DNA of 64,000 nucleotides. Source: Arachis hypogaea (lineage: Eukaryota; Streptophyta; Magnoliopsida; Fabales; Fabaceae). The translations under genes were made by a program, and so were the position numbers. Each line of letters starts with the position of its first letter. The first letter of the stretch is position 1. The stretch covers positions 18,444,346-18,508,345 of the forward strand of contig NC_092052.1 in the NCBI RefSeq assembly GCF_003086295.3. The letters run 5' to 3'. This document shows, one piece after another, positions 1 through 11,279 of this stretch. The notes beneath the pieces are model-generated. The model did not search any database. It saw nothing but the letters and a program-made list of their open reading frames with translations, and had not been told where the DNA came from.

Positions 1-1
1 T

Positions 2-2458
2 TAACCTTCGGGAGGATACTAGGAGCGCCAGCGCCAGTCTTTCCAGTTTGCTGTACCTCATCTCTGGTCCCTGGAGTGCCCTGCTCACGAAGTAGACGGG
101 CTGTTGTGTCCTCGCTTCTTCTGTGACGAGGACCGCGGCAAGCGCTTCCTCGGTTACTGATAGATAGAGGTAGAGTGGTTCTCCGGCTCTGGGTTTCCCG
201 AGGACTGGTGGTGCCGCCAAGATTTGCTTGAAATGGTTGAATGCTTCTTCGCACGCTGGTGTCCATTCGAACGTCATTCCCTTTCTCATTAAGTTGAAGA
301 AAGGTATGGCCTTTGCTGCCGATGCACCGAGGAAACGGGACAAAGCTGTCAATCTCCCAGCGAGTCTTTGGACGTCTTTGATGCAGCCCGGACTTTTCAT
401 CTGAAGGATAGCCTGGCATTTTTCGGGATTGGCTTCCACTCCTCTTTGAGTGATCATGAAGCCTAGGAACTTTCCGGCCTCCATGGCGAACGCGCATTTG
501 AGTGGATTAAGCCTCATGCCGTGCTGTCGTAGGGACGAGAAGACATTGTTAAGGTCACTCAGGAGATCGTCAGGTCGGGCGGTTTTTGCGAGTATGTCAT
601 CTACGTAGACTTCCACTGTTTTGCCCAGGAGTTCGCTGAATATCTTATTCATCAACCTTTGGTATGTGGCTCCTGCGTTTTTTAGGCCAAATGGCATGAC
701 CTTGTAACAGTAGATGCCTCCTGGCGTTATGAACGCCGTTTTTTCCTCGTCAGGTCGGTGCATCGGTATCTGATTATACCCTGAATAGGCGTCCATGAAA
801 CTCAGATATCTGTACCCTGCCGCTGCGTCAACGAGCGTGTCAATATTAGGTAGGGGGTAGCAGTCCTTGGGACAAGCCTTGTTGAGGTCAGAGTAGTCTA
901 CGCACATTCTCCACCTCCCGTTGTGTTTTTTAACCAGAACCACATTCGACAACCAAGTCGAGTAATCTAGTTCCCGGATGAATCCTGCTTCTAAGAGGCT
1001 GGCCGTTTGCTTGGCTACCTCGTCTGCCCTTTCCTGCGACATTTTCCTTCTTCTCTGGGCCACTGGTTTGGCTCCTGCCTTTACGGCCAGGTGGTGTGAC
1101 ATGAGCTGGGGGTCTATTCCTGGCATGTCGGCAGGCGTCCAGGCAAAGAGGTCGGCGTTAGCCCTGATCATTTCCATCAAAGGCTCCTTTATTTCGTGCG
1201 GGAGGTTCTTGTTTATGAATGTGAACTTATCGTGCTCCTCGCCGACTCTGATCTTCTCCAAGTCTCCTTCTGGCTCTGGTCTGGGTTTGTCGTCTACCCT
1301 GGCGTCCAGGTCGGCCAGGAAAACTCCTGACGCTTCCTTTGATTTTTTTCTGAGAGAAAGGCTGGCATGGTCGCAAGCGACTGCCGTTTCCAAGTCGCCC
1401 CGGAGGGATCCCACGGATCCGTCATCGGTGATGAACTTCATCACCAGTAGTTTCGTACTGATGGCTGCCCCCAGATCGTTAATGGTCTTTCTCCCCAGGA
1501 TGATGTTATAGGCCGTTGAATCTCGTAATATTACAAAGTCAGCCATGATTGTCCTTCGTCTTTGCCCTTGTCCCACAGAGGTCGGGAGTGTGATGATCCC
1601 ATCTGGCTTTATGAAGTGGTCTCCTAACCCTACCACACCGTGCTGGTGGGTCGTCAGGTCGGAATCTCTCAATCCCAGGGCATCGAAAACGTTTCGGAAC
1701 ATGATGTTTGAGTCTGCCCCCGTGTCTACCAGGATTCGTTTGACGAGGCCGGTTCCGACCCTAGCCGTAATGACCATGGGCGGACTTTCCGGCGCTTCGT
1801 CGAACCATTGGTCCTCCGGGCCGAAAGAGATAGGTGGGAGACCTTTAAGGCCTCTACTAGGTGGCGCGGAGATCGCTAAGACCTTGGCATCTTTCTTCTG
1901 CGCCGATTTCGACCTCGGGGCGGTATTCCTGGCCGTCACCACATTTACCACCGTGAGACCGTGGTCGTCACCCTCTGGCTCCTGTCGTCGTCTTATTGGT
2001 CGGGATCTGTCCTCGTTGTCGTTGTCCCGGTTGCGTCTCCTTGGTTCCCTTATAAGGTGGGAGAAGTCGGCGAGTTTGCCTTCCCTGATAGCTTGCTCGA
2101 GGGCGTCCTTTAGGTCAAAGCAGTCTTGGGTCTTGTGCCCATAACCCTTGTGGTACTCGCAGTAGAGGTTCTTGTTTCCTCCTGTCCTGTCCTTCAGTGG
2201 TCGGGGCTTCGACAGTATTCCCTTTTCTGCTATCTGTTGGTAAACTTCAGTGATCGAGGCCGTAAGGGGGGTGTAGTTGGTGAACCTCCCAACTCGGGGG
2301 AACGGTTTGGATTGTTTGCTCGGACAGCCGTCCTTGGCGTGTTCCTTCGGTCTTTCTCTGGCGTCGAAGTGCCGGGATTGGTTGTAGGCGGGCTGCCGTT
2401 TATTGGCAGCCACGACTCGGCTGACTTCCTCGTCGTTAATGTATTCTTTGGCCACGGA
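2..2458 (-). CDS. Tat-lineage pol: gag C-terminal zinc knuckle, protease, reverse transcriptase (partial)
   Basis: The minus-strand frame stays compatible from the TAA at 2459 to the window edge; I checked the zinc knuckle, the protease and the RT and all three are in one frame. A CCHC-like knuckle (C-E-Y-H...G-H...D-C) is near 2115-2165. The aspartic protease motif DTGAD lies at 1712-1726, followed by the typical ILGR segment near 1500. The RT begins near 960 with a WLSNVV-type start, and its catalytic YVDD is at 596-607. RNase H-like residues start near 200-60. The enzyme would copy element RNA into cDNA in cytoplasmic particles. Gag lies upstream in the same frame, separated only by one stop codon. 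Integrase would follow beyond the window. Confidence 0.85.
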
Positions 2459-3430
2459 TTAGATCTCTTGCATCGTCCAGACGGGCTTCGTGGTGAGGTG
2501 CTTCCTGAAATCCTCATTCGACAGCCCGTTTGTTAAGCACAAACTTGCCACTGAGTCCGTCAAACCGTCGATTTCCAAGCACTCGTCATTAAAACGGTCC
2601 AGGTATTTCCTGGTCGGCTCTCCGGGTCTTTGTGTCACCCCCAGAAAATTGATTGGGTGTTTGGCTTTGACAATCCTAGTTGTGAACTGAGCCAAGAAGG
2701 CGCGGCTGATGTCGGTAAATTGGGTCACCGAGCCTTGCGGGAGGTTGTTAAACCACCGTATTGCCGGGCCCGCTAAGGTGACCGGGAAAGCGCGACATCT
2801 GACCTCGTCTCCCACCCCTTCTAGGTTCATTCTGGCCTCGAAGGCCGTCAAGTGTTCTAGGGGGTCTTGTGTTCCGTCGTACTTCATGTCTGTCGGTTTG
2901 TCAAAATGTTTTGGTAATCGGACCTCGAGTACAGAGCGGTGGAAAGGGGTCGCTCCTATTATGACAGGTCCTCGGGCAGTTCTTCTCAACTCATTGTTCT
3001 CGCGATGGGGTTCCTCGTTGCCTCTGTTCGACGCGCGCCGCCTTTCGTGCCGAGCGTAGATGATGGGGTCGCGACTTCTTCTTCTGGGGCGTATCCGTTC
3101 CTCAGTGCTCTCCGACTCGCATTGGGGGCTCGGCGTGCGCCTCGAACGGCTTCTCGAACGGGAACGGGTGGGGCTCCGCTCTGGGGAGCGTTGGTCGCGC
3201 TCTCTCTCTGCTAGCCTGCGCTCTAAGTCTTGCATTCTGTGGCGTAGTTCTTGCATTATCCTGGCGTGGTTGTCACCCGTCCCCCCGAAGGGGCGTCTCT
3301 CGTGAGTCTGCGTCGCATCCCTCGTGGGCAAGCGTTGCTGCTGCCGGGATTCCGTCGCGACGGCGCCTCCCCCGAGTATGGGAGGCGCTACCTCGGAACC
3401 AGTCCCAGTCTGGACCAGTACGAAATCCAT
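2459..3430 (-). CDS. Tat-lineage Gag polyprotein (N-terminal part, ends at in-frame TAA)
   Basis: Capsid protein of the Tat element. The reading frame is open from inside the LTR, but the first Met outside the LTR is at 3430 (MDFVLVQT), just downstream of the primer binding site, and I chose it. An Arg/Ser-rich basic stretch (RSRSRSRSRR type) lies around residues 90-115. The retrotransposon gag core, with a RCRAFPVTLAGPAIRWF-type signature, follows at about residues 210-280. The frame ends at a TAA (2459-2461). The same frame then continues with gag-like and pol sequence, so the stop is either a disabling mutation or a readthrough point. Confidence 0.8.
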   Translation of the reverse strand: MDFVLVQTGTGSEVAPPILGGGAVATESRQQQRLPTRDATQTHERRPFGGTGDNHARIMQELRHRMQDLERRLAERERDQRSPERSPTRSRSRSRSRRTPSPQCESESTEERIRPRRRSRDPIIYARHERRRASNRGNEEPHRENNELRRTARGPVIIGATPFHRSVLEVRLPKHFDKPTDMKYDGTQDPLEHLTAFEARMNLEGVGDEVRCRAFPVTLAGPAIRWFNNLPQGSVTQFTDISRAFLAQFTTRIVKAKHPINFLGVTQRPGEPTRKYLDRFNDECLEIDGLTDSVASLCLTNGLSNEDFRKHLTTKPVWTMQEI

Positions 3431-3440
3431 GAACGTCTTT

Positions 3441-3457
3441 TCCCACAGACGGCGCCA
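3441..3457 (-). other. Primer binding site of the Tat-lineage element
   Basis: On the minus strand it reads TGGCGCCGTCTGTGGGA, one base inside the LTR end. The first nine bases fit the 3' end of tRNA-Asp; the rest diverges but is a form I know from plant Tat elements. Confidence 0.65.
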
Positions 3458-3458
3458 A

Positions 3459-3875
3459 TGTTCGGTAGGTCGGGTACCGGACGGTTCGGGTTGAAACCCT
3501 GCGGACAACGTTTCGAATAATGGAGGGGCTCGTCTGGTCGTGATTCCCTGGTCCCGAATGAGCGAGGTCCCGAGTACTTCGAATGGAGAAGGGGGGTGCC
3601 ACCTGCAAAGACACTCCGACGCTCTTGTCAGAATATGTGCAGGCGGTGAGGGAAAGGTGTGTCACGTACCTTGGGGGGAGAGCCAGTCTCCCCTTATATA
3701 TATATGTCAGTAGTGGGCCCTTGCAGTGAGCTGGCCCACACCCTCAGAGATGTTGTCTCATGGCTGTGTGCGAACCGTACGGGACGCGTGTCCGGGTCGG
3801 GTGGAGGACGCGCCATTGGGCCGGCGAGAGATCGGGTCGGGCTGACCCGCATGAGATTTGGGCCAGGCCGTAACA
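3459..3875 (-). repeat. 5' LTR of the Tat-lineage element
   Basis: On the plus strand it starts TGTTCGG and ends CCGTAACA, giving the short TGTT...AACA terminal inverted repeat of LTRs. Length is 417 bp. It abuts the primer binding site on the left. A TATA-like run sits inside it on the minus strand. Confidence 0.75.
3694..3705 (-). promoter_or_regulatory. TATA-like box in the LTR
   Basis: An alternating TA run (minus strand TATATATATAAG) lies within the LTR about 235 bp from its gag-side end, where LTR promoters are expected. Position and composition are the only evidence. Confidence 0.4.
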
Positions 3876-3880
3876 ACTAC

Positions 3881-4429
3881 ATATAAAAAATCCGAAATTT
3901 GACTTCAAGATATATATTATCAAATGTATGAAATTCTAAGAAATGTGTTCAGTAATCAACAGAATTCATAAGAATCATATATCCAACTCTATTGTACAAA
4001 AATTGTTCTAATAAAATATTTATTTATTATCTCCTCTTATTTCGCAAGAGGATTTTTCTTTTTGATTAGAATAATCGACCTGGTATTTTAGTATTGCAAA
4101 AATTCAATTCAAATTTCTGTCTTATAACTCAGTTAAAAATTATGATATTTCTGTCTTCTCATATTAAAATTAGTTGAGTTTAAAAAATTCAATCAGAAAT
4201 AATGATATTTTTGTCTTCTCAAAATAAAATTAGTCGAGTTTAGAAAACAGACCCAACTGATGAACAAATATTTTTATAAAATTACAAATTGTTTAATTTG
4301 TTTAATGAATTTGGTCTGGTTTGTGAGAAATATTATTTGTTTAAGATATATTTCTATATATCTTTAGTAATATTTTAAAAGCAATCAAGTTTTAACAAAT
4401 TATAATCAATAACTTACAATTTACTTATC
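3881..4429. other. AT-rich spacer without recognisable gene
   Basis: No ORF of note and no structural RNA. Several near-identical phrases on a 60-80 bp scale (ttctgtcttctcatattaaaatta and ttttgtcttctcaaaataaaatta types around 4145-4245) suggest a short decayed local duplication. Confidence 0.5.
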
Positions 4430-4437
4430 ATTAAGTA

Positions 4438-5262
4438 CAGTGACGGATCCAGAAAATTTTAATAGTGGGGACAAAATTTATATAACATGATAATAATTTT
4501 TATAATAAAAATAATATGTATATATAAAAAATTAAATATTAAATTATCTATTAACTACTATATATCTATGTACAAATACATGTATTGTTTAACTTATTTT
4601 CAATGTGTATTTTATATTTTAATATATATTTTATACAAATAATTATTTTTATGTATATATAGCAGGATTATTGTTATGATTATATTTTGTTATTGTAAAA
4701 TATGATTAGTCTTCAAAATATCTAATATACAAATTAAAATATTAAAATAGTAATTTAAATAATAATATATAATTTAAAATTCTATTCTTTTAGATTTTAT
4801 ATTTTTAAAAAATTAAGTAATTTTTCTCTTAACACTACCATCAAAATTTCTCTTTTCTTTCCATATATATTATTAAATAATTATTTAAAAATCCACTTCT
4901 TAGCACAATTAGAAGCCGACTCTTATTGATATTCATAGTTAAAAAAAGTTCTTTCAATTAATATAGTTGCTACGCAAAAATTAAAGCTAATTTGAAAAGA
5001 AGATAAATAATATTCTTTTGAGTTGATTTTTAAAAAAGAACACTAATTTCGTTTAAATATGAGAATTGATCATTCTAACGAATATCTAATATAAAATTTT
5101 TAAATTGACGATTAAGTACCAAAAGTTGAGTAAAAAGTTATTGTGGGATCAAATTTAATAATCTAATGGGGAAATAAATATTATTATCATATACTATTAA
5201 AAAAAATTTCAAATTGTAGTGGGGCGCTTGCCCCCACACCATTGAACTTAGAACCGTCGCTG
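4438..5262. mobile_element. Non-autonomous hAT-type element (MITE) with 8-bp TSD
   Basis: The left end reads CAGTGACGGATCCAG and the right end, reverse-complemented, CAGCGACGGTTCTAA: imperfect terminal inverted repeats. The same 8 bases, attaagta, flank it at 4430-4437 and 5263-5270. The length of 825 bp, the absence of an ORF and the 8-bp duplication fit hAT superfamily non-autonomous elements. The inner ends carry the phrase gtgggg...gcttgcccccac. Confidence 0.85.
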
Positions 5263-5270
5263 ATTAAGTA

Positions 5271-5925
5271 AGTATATAAAATTCTAGTCTTTTTCTATAA
5301 TAAAGATTTTTTAATTTTATTTTAATATTGATCTCAATATTTTTTATTTTAAAACTAATTAATTAGTTTATATTTATAATATCGTATATACTATATATAT
5401 TTATTGACAAATAATATTAATAAATATCATAGAATTATAAAAAAATCATACTATAATTGATACAAATATTTGATATGTTTTTATTTATACATATTTACTT
5501 ATATTTATATTAATAATTATGAATAACAAAAAATAAAATTAATTTAAATATATCTGAGTATAAAATTAAAATAATATCAAAAAGAATTAATTTACGTTTT
5601 TATCATATAGTTAATAATTAGCATTTACAATAAGAAGGAATAACATAGCTTATAGCTTAGCACTAAGGAAAGCATGTAGAATAAAGAAGACCCAAGTTCG
5701 AATGACATCTTCATTAATTTTGGAGTTTTCTCCCGAACGTATCAGTTGAACCAATTTTAACCAATTCTAAAAAGTTTTCACCTGCTTTGACCGGTTCTAA
5801 CCGACTTTGACCGATTCTGTTCCGTAAACTGTTCCAAGATTGGACCGGACCAGTTGGGAGTCCGGTCCACTGGCTTCTGCAGTCGAATAGGCCGGTCCGG
5901 ACCGATTCTTACAACTATGCCACAT
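5271..5925 (+). mobile_element. Decayed copy of a hAT-like repeat with CCGGTT-rich right part
   Basis: AT-rich left part, then a tRNA-like A/B box segment (tagcttagcac near 5653, agttcgaatga near 5695), then repeated ttgaccggttctaacc phrases up to about 5910. The same order occurs in the better preserved element at 35360-36191. I cannot place clear ends here, and the left end may be broken by the hAT MITE insertion. Confidence 0.45.
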
Positions 5926-7182
5926 CATTTAACCTTTCTTGCCTTCCACCAAAAGCCAAATAGTCTCTTTTCTCCCGGCTCTCCTTCTCTTCGGTCACGT
6001 CATTCAACAATGAAGAAAGAAGAAAACGGAAGGTGCAGAAGCTATGGTGGATTGCAGAACAAAAGGCGTGTTCCCGCATCTATGCAAGAAGAAAGGGCTA
6101 ATACCAAGAGGCTAGTCACACTACGGTCAGAGCACATCAAAAACTATTTTTCCTCATTTGTGCTGCACCCAGGATCTAAGAAGAAATCTGCCAAGTCTCA
6201 AGTACAAATCAAGCAATGATGAAAAAATCAAAGTCAAATCCGGACAGTAGAAAATCCACGGTCCAAATCCAAACTTCGGGCGAAAGCAAAACTCTACGGG
6301 CTAGATTATCGAAACTTAAAGAAAAATGATGAGAGAGAATGGGTAAGATGCATGCAACAGATTTGGATCTCTCTCTCCTTACTGACGAAGCCGCTGTAGC
6401 TCTGATGCAGGAGAAGAAGATAGTATGGGTTTTGAACTTGCTTCAACCTTGGAAGCTCCACTCTTCTATAATAAGGGTGAATGACCAACGGTTGAAGGCA
6501 AGAGAGTAAGAACAAAACATAGAATTCAGTTCTCATCGTTGCCTTAGCTATTTGAGTTCTTCTCTTTGATGGTTTTCATTAAGTATTTCTTTTTCTCATT
6601 TTGGCCTGTCTGAGTCTCATCGGAAAAGGCAAACATGGTGAGGTTTGTGAGAAACTGCCAATGAGAGGTAAATGGTAGTGAGTTACACTTGGAGAAAAAG
6701 CTGTAAGACGTTTCAGATTTTCTTTGTACATCTTTCTATTTTGTTTCATGATCTTGTGGGGATTCTCTTGCAAGTTGGGTTAGCACTTGGCTGTTGAAAG
6801 CTATGATGAGTCCTAGTCAAATTCAAATTTGGTCAGAATTTGGATTTGTCTCAGATAGAATTGGGTAGATCCTATTTAAAACATTGGTGTATGTAATTCA
6901 GCGAAAAAGTTAGTCAAATCCCATCAAATTTGTGATGGAGACTGGATGTAGGCTATATTGCATTTAGTAGTTGAACCAGGATATATCTGGGTGTTACTTA
7001 TACTGCTCTACTCCATTTCTGTTTCTGTCGCTCAGGAGACAAAAAGAAAGTGTCTCTCAATGCAACACGAGACAAAAGTAAAAAATATCTCCTAACTTCC
7101 TTTGAAAATGCAACAAGTAAGATTTAGAAGAAAGGGAGGCTAACATACAGCCCCCGCTTCTCTTAAGCACTGAGAGCCAGCA
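5926..7182 (+). repeat. Diverged LTR remnant related to the SIRE-type copia element
   Basis: Several blocks match the copia LTR at 16196-18060 in the same order: the ctcttctataataagggtga region near 6460; the sequence around gagtctcat...aaaaggcaaac...gtgaggttt near 6610-6650; the gcaagttgggttagcac stretch near 6770; and the gatggagactggatgtaggct...ccaggatatatctgggtgt stretch near 6935-6995. It ends near 7182 with a diverged form of the LTR terminus. No internal region follows, so it is an old solo LTR or fragment. Small ORFs inside it have no support as genes. Confidence 0.75.
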
Positions 7183-7195
7183 AAGTTTAATTTTA

Positions 7196-8234
7196 GAGTA
7201 AACTACCATTTCTACCCACGAAAGTTTTAAACGCTAACAAATCTACCCACAAAAAAAAAAAAAGAAAATTACCATTTGTACAAACATGAGTTCCATATAA
7301 CAAAATTATCCAAACGTTGAAAAATTATTTTAAAACCCCAAATTACCCCTTTCCTAACCCTAATCTCAACCCCCTTCTTCCAAATCTCATCCATTCCTTT
7401 ATTCTTTTCAGAAATTTCATCACCTCCTTCATCAACACCACCACCATCTCCACCGCCACCAACTGTCAACCTCACTTTTCTCTTTCTCCACAGCCATAAA
7501 CAATGATAGTGATGATCCTTTGCTTCATTCCTGCAACTGCTCCTCTTCTCTACGCCTTGCGTTCTTCTCCTCTTCTATCACAAACATGCCGCCACTCATT
7601 CCTCTTCTCAACCACCTCCACTTCGATGACCACCACTCTTTTACTATCTCCTACCTCTTTTCAAAGTCCACGGTTTCTCACTCTCCCAAATCACCACCAT
7701 CATGTGCAAGATTCCTGTGTTACTCACATGCAACCCCACCAAAGTGATCTTACCAAAGTTTCAATTTTTAGCATCCAAAGGTGCTTCTCCTTCTGACATT
7801 GTATTGAAAGTAATGGAGGAAGGGTGGTGATGGTAATGACGGTAATAGTATTGATAGGATTTGGGATTGGAGTAGAAGTGATGATGAGAAGTAAAATTAA
7901 AAGTTAGAGTGGAGTTGTTGTTGTTTATGGCTGTGACAGTGGAGAAGGAGGAAGATAAGGCTGACGGTTGGTGACGGTGGCGGTGATGATGGTGTTAGTG
8001 AAGGAGGTGGTAAAATTGATGAAAAAGATAAAGAGAGGATTGAAATTTGCTGAGAGGGGTATTGAGATTAGGGTTAGGAAAAGGGTAATTTGGGATTTTT
8101 AGGTTATTTTTCAACGTTTGGATAATTTTGTTATATGGAACTCATGTTTTATGGGTACAAATGGTAATTTTGTTTTTTTGTGGGTAGATTTGTCAGCGTA
8201 TAAAACTTTCGTGGATAGAAATGGTAGTTTACTC
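7196..8234. mobile_element. Foldback Mutator-like element (MULE), non-autonomous, 9-bp TSD
   Basis: It begins GAGTAAACTACCATTTCTA and ends with the reverse complement. The inverted arms run for roughly 300 bp on each side (7196-7500 against 7920-8234). Flanks at 7187-7195 and 8235-8243 are both ttaatttta, a 9-bp duplication typical of Mutator. Arms are CCACC/GGTGG-rich in their inner part, unlike the AT-rich surroundings. The central part (about 7503-7796) has a 97-codon frame that resembles no family I know; I do not call it a gene. Confidence 0.85.
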
Positions 8235-8243
8235 TTAATTTTA

Positions 8244-9305
8244 ATATACTGACAATGTAAAATATTTTGTATAGTCGTTCAATTGCATTCTTACATTTAC
8301 ATGACTATTCATACTATTAACGTAAAACATAATTATTTTTTCTGATATGTCACTATATAATTGAATGCACATGTAAAACTATTAATCGTAAAATGCTACT
8401 ATTTTATTCTTTTAGAATTAAATAAAAAGTTATTTCAGTATTGTTAATATTAAATTTGAATTCATAATTGCTAACACAATCAATGAACCTCAGTAATAAT
8501 TTAGTATTTTTTAAATTAATGCTTAACAAAAATATGTTAGTGCTTTAGGAATAAACTAAAAGCTATATTAATTTTTTAAAATTCAATCTTTGAATATTGT
8601 TTTCTTATTTTCAAAAATAATTATAAGGTGTTGTAATATTTTTAAAAAGTAAAATTTAATATTTTCATAGGCATATTTTTAAAATATATTTCATGTGGCA
8701 TTTTCATATTGCCTGTTTTCTGTATTATTTGTTATCATGAGAAACTACATACGATAACATTTTTTTCATCATTGGAAAAGAATCAATTTTCTCAAAACAA
8801 TTACCTAATTGGATCAATTTATTATTTTTTAGGTTCTATCCCCAGCATTGAAATGGAAGTTTTGAATTTATCATCCAATTTCCTCTCTTTTATTTCCGGT
8901 TACAGTCCACTATATCAAAAAATCCTAAGCAATCAAACAACCCACGGCTAGTGATAACATTTCAGGAATGAAATAAGGCCTAACAACGACAAGCCCATTC
9001 ATCACATCCCTTCAACGGGATTCTCATGCTGACCTGGTTTCCCCATCCACCGGCTTAGCTACAATGTGGAGCCTTTGTAAACCAGTTCTGCAACCTCTGC
9101 AAGCTGTTTAGAAAGGTCTGCGAGCTGCTCCCCTAACTACCAGCAGAGTTCCACGTGTCAACTTCACATCGAACAAAAGAGCATATCTTTATCTTCACAT
9201 CTGTACGCTATAATTTTTCTTTCTTGTAATGTGTGTTATAAATTCTCTGGACTTTCAGCAGAAACATCATATACATACATTAATTGATTAATTAATGTGT
9301 ACTAG
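8244..9305. other. Spacer, AT-rich then mixed composition, no gene seen
   Basis: 8244-8950 is AT-rich with no convincing ORF. 8950-9200 has more even base composition (short repeats such as ctgcaacctctgcaagctg) but no recognisable coding frame. It lies between a MULE and a decayed LTR and is probably transposon debris. Confidence 0.4.
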
Positions 9306-9960
9306 TGTTTCGAGGGTTACCTGAAACTGAAGGTCGATCTCGGATGAGATCTGCTGTTATGACCGGAGCTGTCGTGTCTGACTTGTTGAATCTGGTGGAG
9401 CTGCCGATCCTTGATCACCAGAGGGTGGTGGTACCTGCAAGAGACTCCGATGCTTAAGTTAGCACGTGCTTTAGGCAGGTTTTTTGTAGAATCAGAGTAT
9501 GAATTATACCTGGGTGCTCCAGTGTATTTATAGTAGTATGGAGTGTCCTTTAAGATAAGTTAGTTATCTTATCTTTATCTTTTTAGGGGAACCGCCTTAT
9601 CTTTCTAGGCTTTGCCGCCTTCAGAATGGGCTGTGTTCCTTCGTTTGGGCTTGCTTGGAACTCTGTGGCGATTTGGCCGAACTCTTTTGAGGAGAGGTCG
9701 GTCGCTCTTGTCTTCAATCAGCCCAGGTCGCACAGCTCGACCCGGGGTATGAACAGTGCCCCTGCTTGAACTCGATCTTACCCTTGAGGTCATGTCTTTA
9801 GACTTCGACCCCTTTGAGGAAGTCGTGCTCGAGCATTTTGTCTTTAGTCAATCTCCTGTATAACTCCTGCTGGGATTTCTTCAATGCGAAGCGTTTTCTT
9901 CCTTTTCTTTTTTAATTGCAGCACGCGTTGCGCTTTCTTGGGAACGTGCGAGGGTTTAAA
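9306..9960 (-). repeat. Decayed LTR of a Tat-like element
   Basis: It starts TGTTTCGAGGGTT after actag and contains gggtggtggtacctgcaagagactccgatgct-type text, which parallels the ggtgccacctgcaaagacactccgacgct text of the LTR-proximal region at 3596-3630. A minus-strand TATA-like sequence (ctataaataca) is near 9520-9535. I could not find the far terminus or a matching TSD, so the right limit is approximate. Confidence 0.5.
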
Positions 9961-10690
9961 AGCTCATTAATTCCCCTTTGCCGTTTCCTTTCCCTCTTTT
10001 GCATTTCATTTTGAATTTTAAAGCATCATTTTTCAGTTTCTTCTCTCCTTTCTCTTCGCTCTTTGTTATTTGCTGTGGTGCTTTGTTCTCTTGTTTTCAC
10101 GCCCCCAAGCCTTCCATTTTCTTTTGCCTGAAAGCGATTGTTTGGCGCAGATTTCGTCGTTCTTTCGACTTTGAGTAGTTATCGTCTTCTTCTCTGTAGG
10201 TTGGTCTTTCTTCTTTTTACTTCGACAATCGTTCTTTCTGCACGCTTTCACTGTCGTGTATTTTGCAAAGTTTTGATTTTTTCTTGAGTTTGCCTTGAAA
10301 AGTTTGAGTCTTTCTGCAAAAGATTGCATCTTTGTGCCTGATTATCGTTGTGATGTGCGCCTTTCGTGTTTCTGGTAGTTTTTGCTTCCTTAGGGCTTTT
10401 TGGCTTGTCGCTGTTCCTGTCTCTTTTTATCCTTGCATGACCTCTTCTTGTACAAAGCTTTTGTTGAACTATTGGTAGAAAAAGGTTGTAGCTTTCTTGA
10501 TGATTTTTTGCGTGGTCTGTGATGATGATGGCCTTTTGCTATTTGTTTGGAGCGATGCTACCAGAAAGGAATTGATCTCTTTGTATTTTTTATTTTGAGA
10601 GGTGTTACGGATGGTTTAGGACATAGATTGTCAACTTTCCTTTTCTGAATTTTTTCCTTGTTGTTGCCTCCAAAGGGTGCCCCATTGATT
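9961..10690. other. T-rich stretch without supported gene
   Basis: A strongly pyrimidine-rich plus strand (ttcttctctcctttctc-like runs near 10035-10060) resembling leader or intron sequence. Short frames on both strands (for example 9978-10178) have low-complexity translations. It may be internal sequence of the neighbouring Tat-like element. Confidence 0.3.
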
Positions 10691-10753
10691 AATGGGCTTG
10701 ACTTCAAAATTAAAAAGAAGATTGTTAACCAACAATTTATTGACCTTGCTTAG

Positions 10754-11279
10754 TTGGTAAACAGTGTCCAACAGATTGAAAGGTTACAAAAAGAAAAAGA
10801 ACAAGAAGATGAGAGCGTTTTTGAAGAAGAAATAGTAGCTTTTGTTGGTTGTGTGATGTATTCTAAGTTGAAGGTTGAAAATAATATGCTCGCAGCTGGA
10901 ACAAAAGACATGTTATATTCTATGTGTCAATTTCTTAACATTAACGAGGAAAAGGTATTCCCAAAAGAGGGAATTATTAAAAACAAGTTAAAATTTTCTA
11001 ACAAGACACTAAATACAAAGATTTGCAAAAATTTTTGCGAATTGAATTCGAACTTTGCATAATTTAAGGGTTTATTGTCAATGCGATGAGAAACAAGAAA
11101 TTCAGTTTGATACTAACATGCTCAGAGTAACATTTATATACCCTAAGGTTGGTGAAGATTTGTTAGAATTTCTGACTCGACAAAGGAAGTCGAAAATAAA
11201 TATGACTATGTGCTTTAGGCGCATTGCAAAAGAAAAAAACAGTAGTCGACAGACAGTCAAAAAGAAAGTGTACTTGTGA
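10754..11279 (+). other. Two overlapping unrecognised reading frames
   Basis: A 102-codon frame (10754-11062) overlaps a 74-codon frame (11055-11279) by 8 bases. The first is Glu/Lys-rich with heptad-like spacing near its start (IERLQKEKEQEDE); the second is Lys/Arg-rich. I recognise neither. The region is less AT-rich than its right flank and could be a decayed internal region of the LTR element to the left, or a relic host exon. Confidence 0.25.

Larger units (their letters stand above)
1..3875 (-). mobile_element. Ty3/gypsy LTR retrotransposon, Tat lineage, truncated by window edge
   Basis: Reading leftward on the minus strand the order is LTR, primer binding site, gag, zinc knuckle, aspartic protease, reverse transcriptase and the start of RNase H, which is Ty3/gypsy order. 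The long gag with a basic Arg/Ser stretch and the LTR beginning TGTTACGGCC point to the plant Tat lineage (from family knowledge). The downstream LTR lies outside the window, so age and completeness cannot be judged. The 5 bases after the LTR (3876-3880, actac) would be one copy of the TSD. Confidence 0.9.

Noticed and set aside
978..3520. Several plus-strand ORFs of 60-199 codons
   Set aside because: They are antisense shadows of the Tat-lineage gag-pol on the minus strand, where conserved domains are clear.
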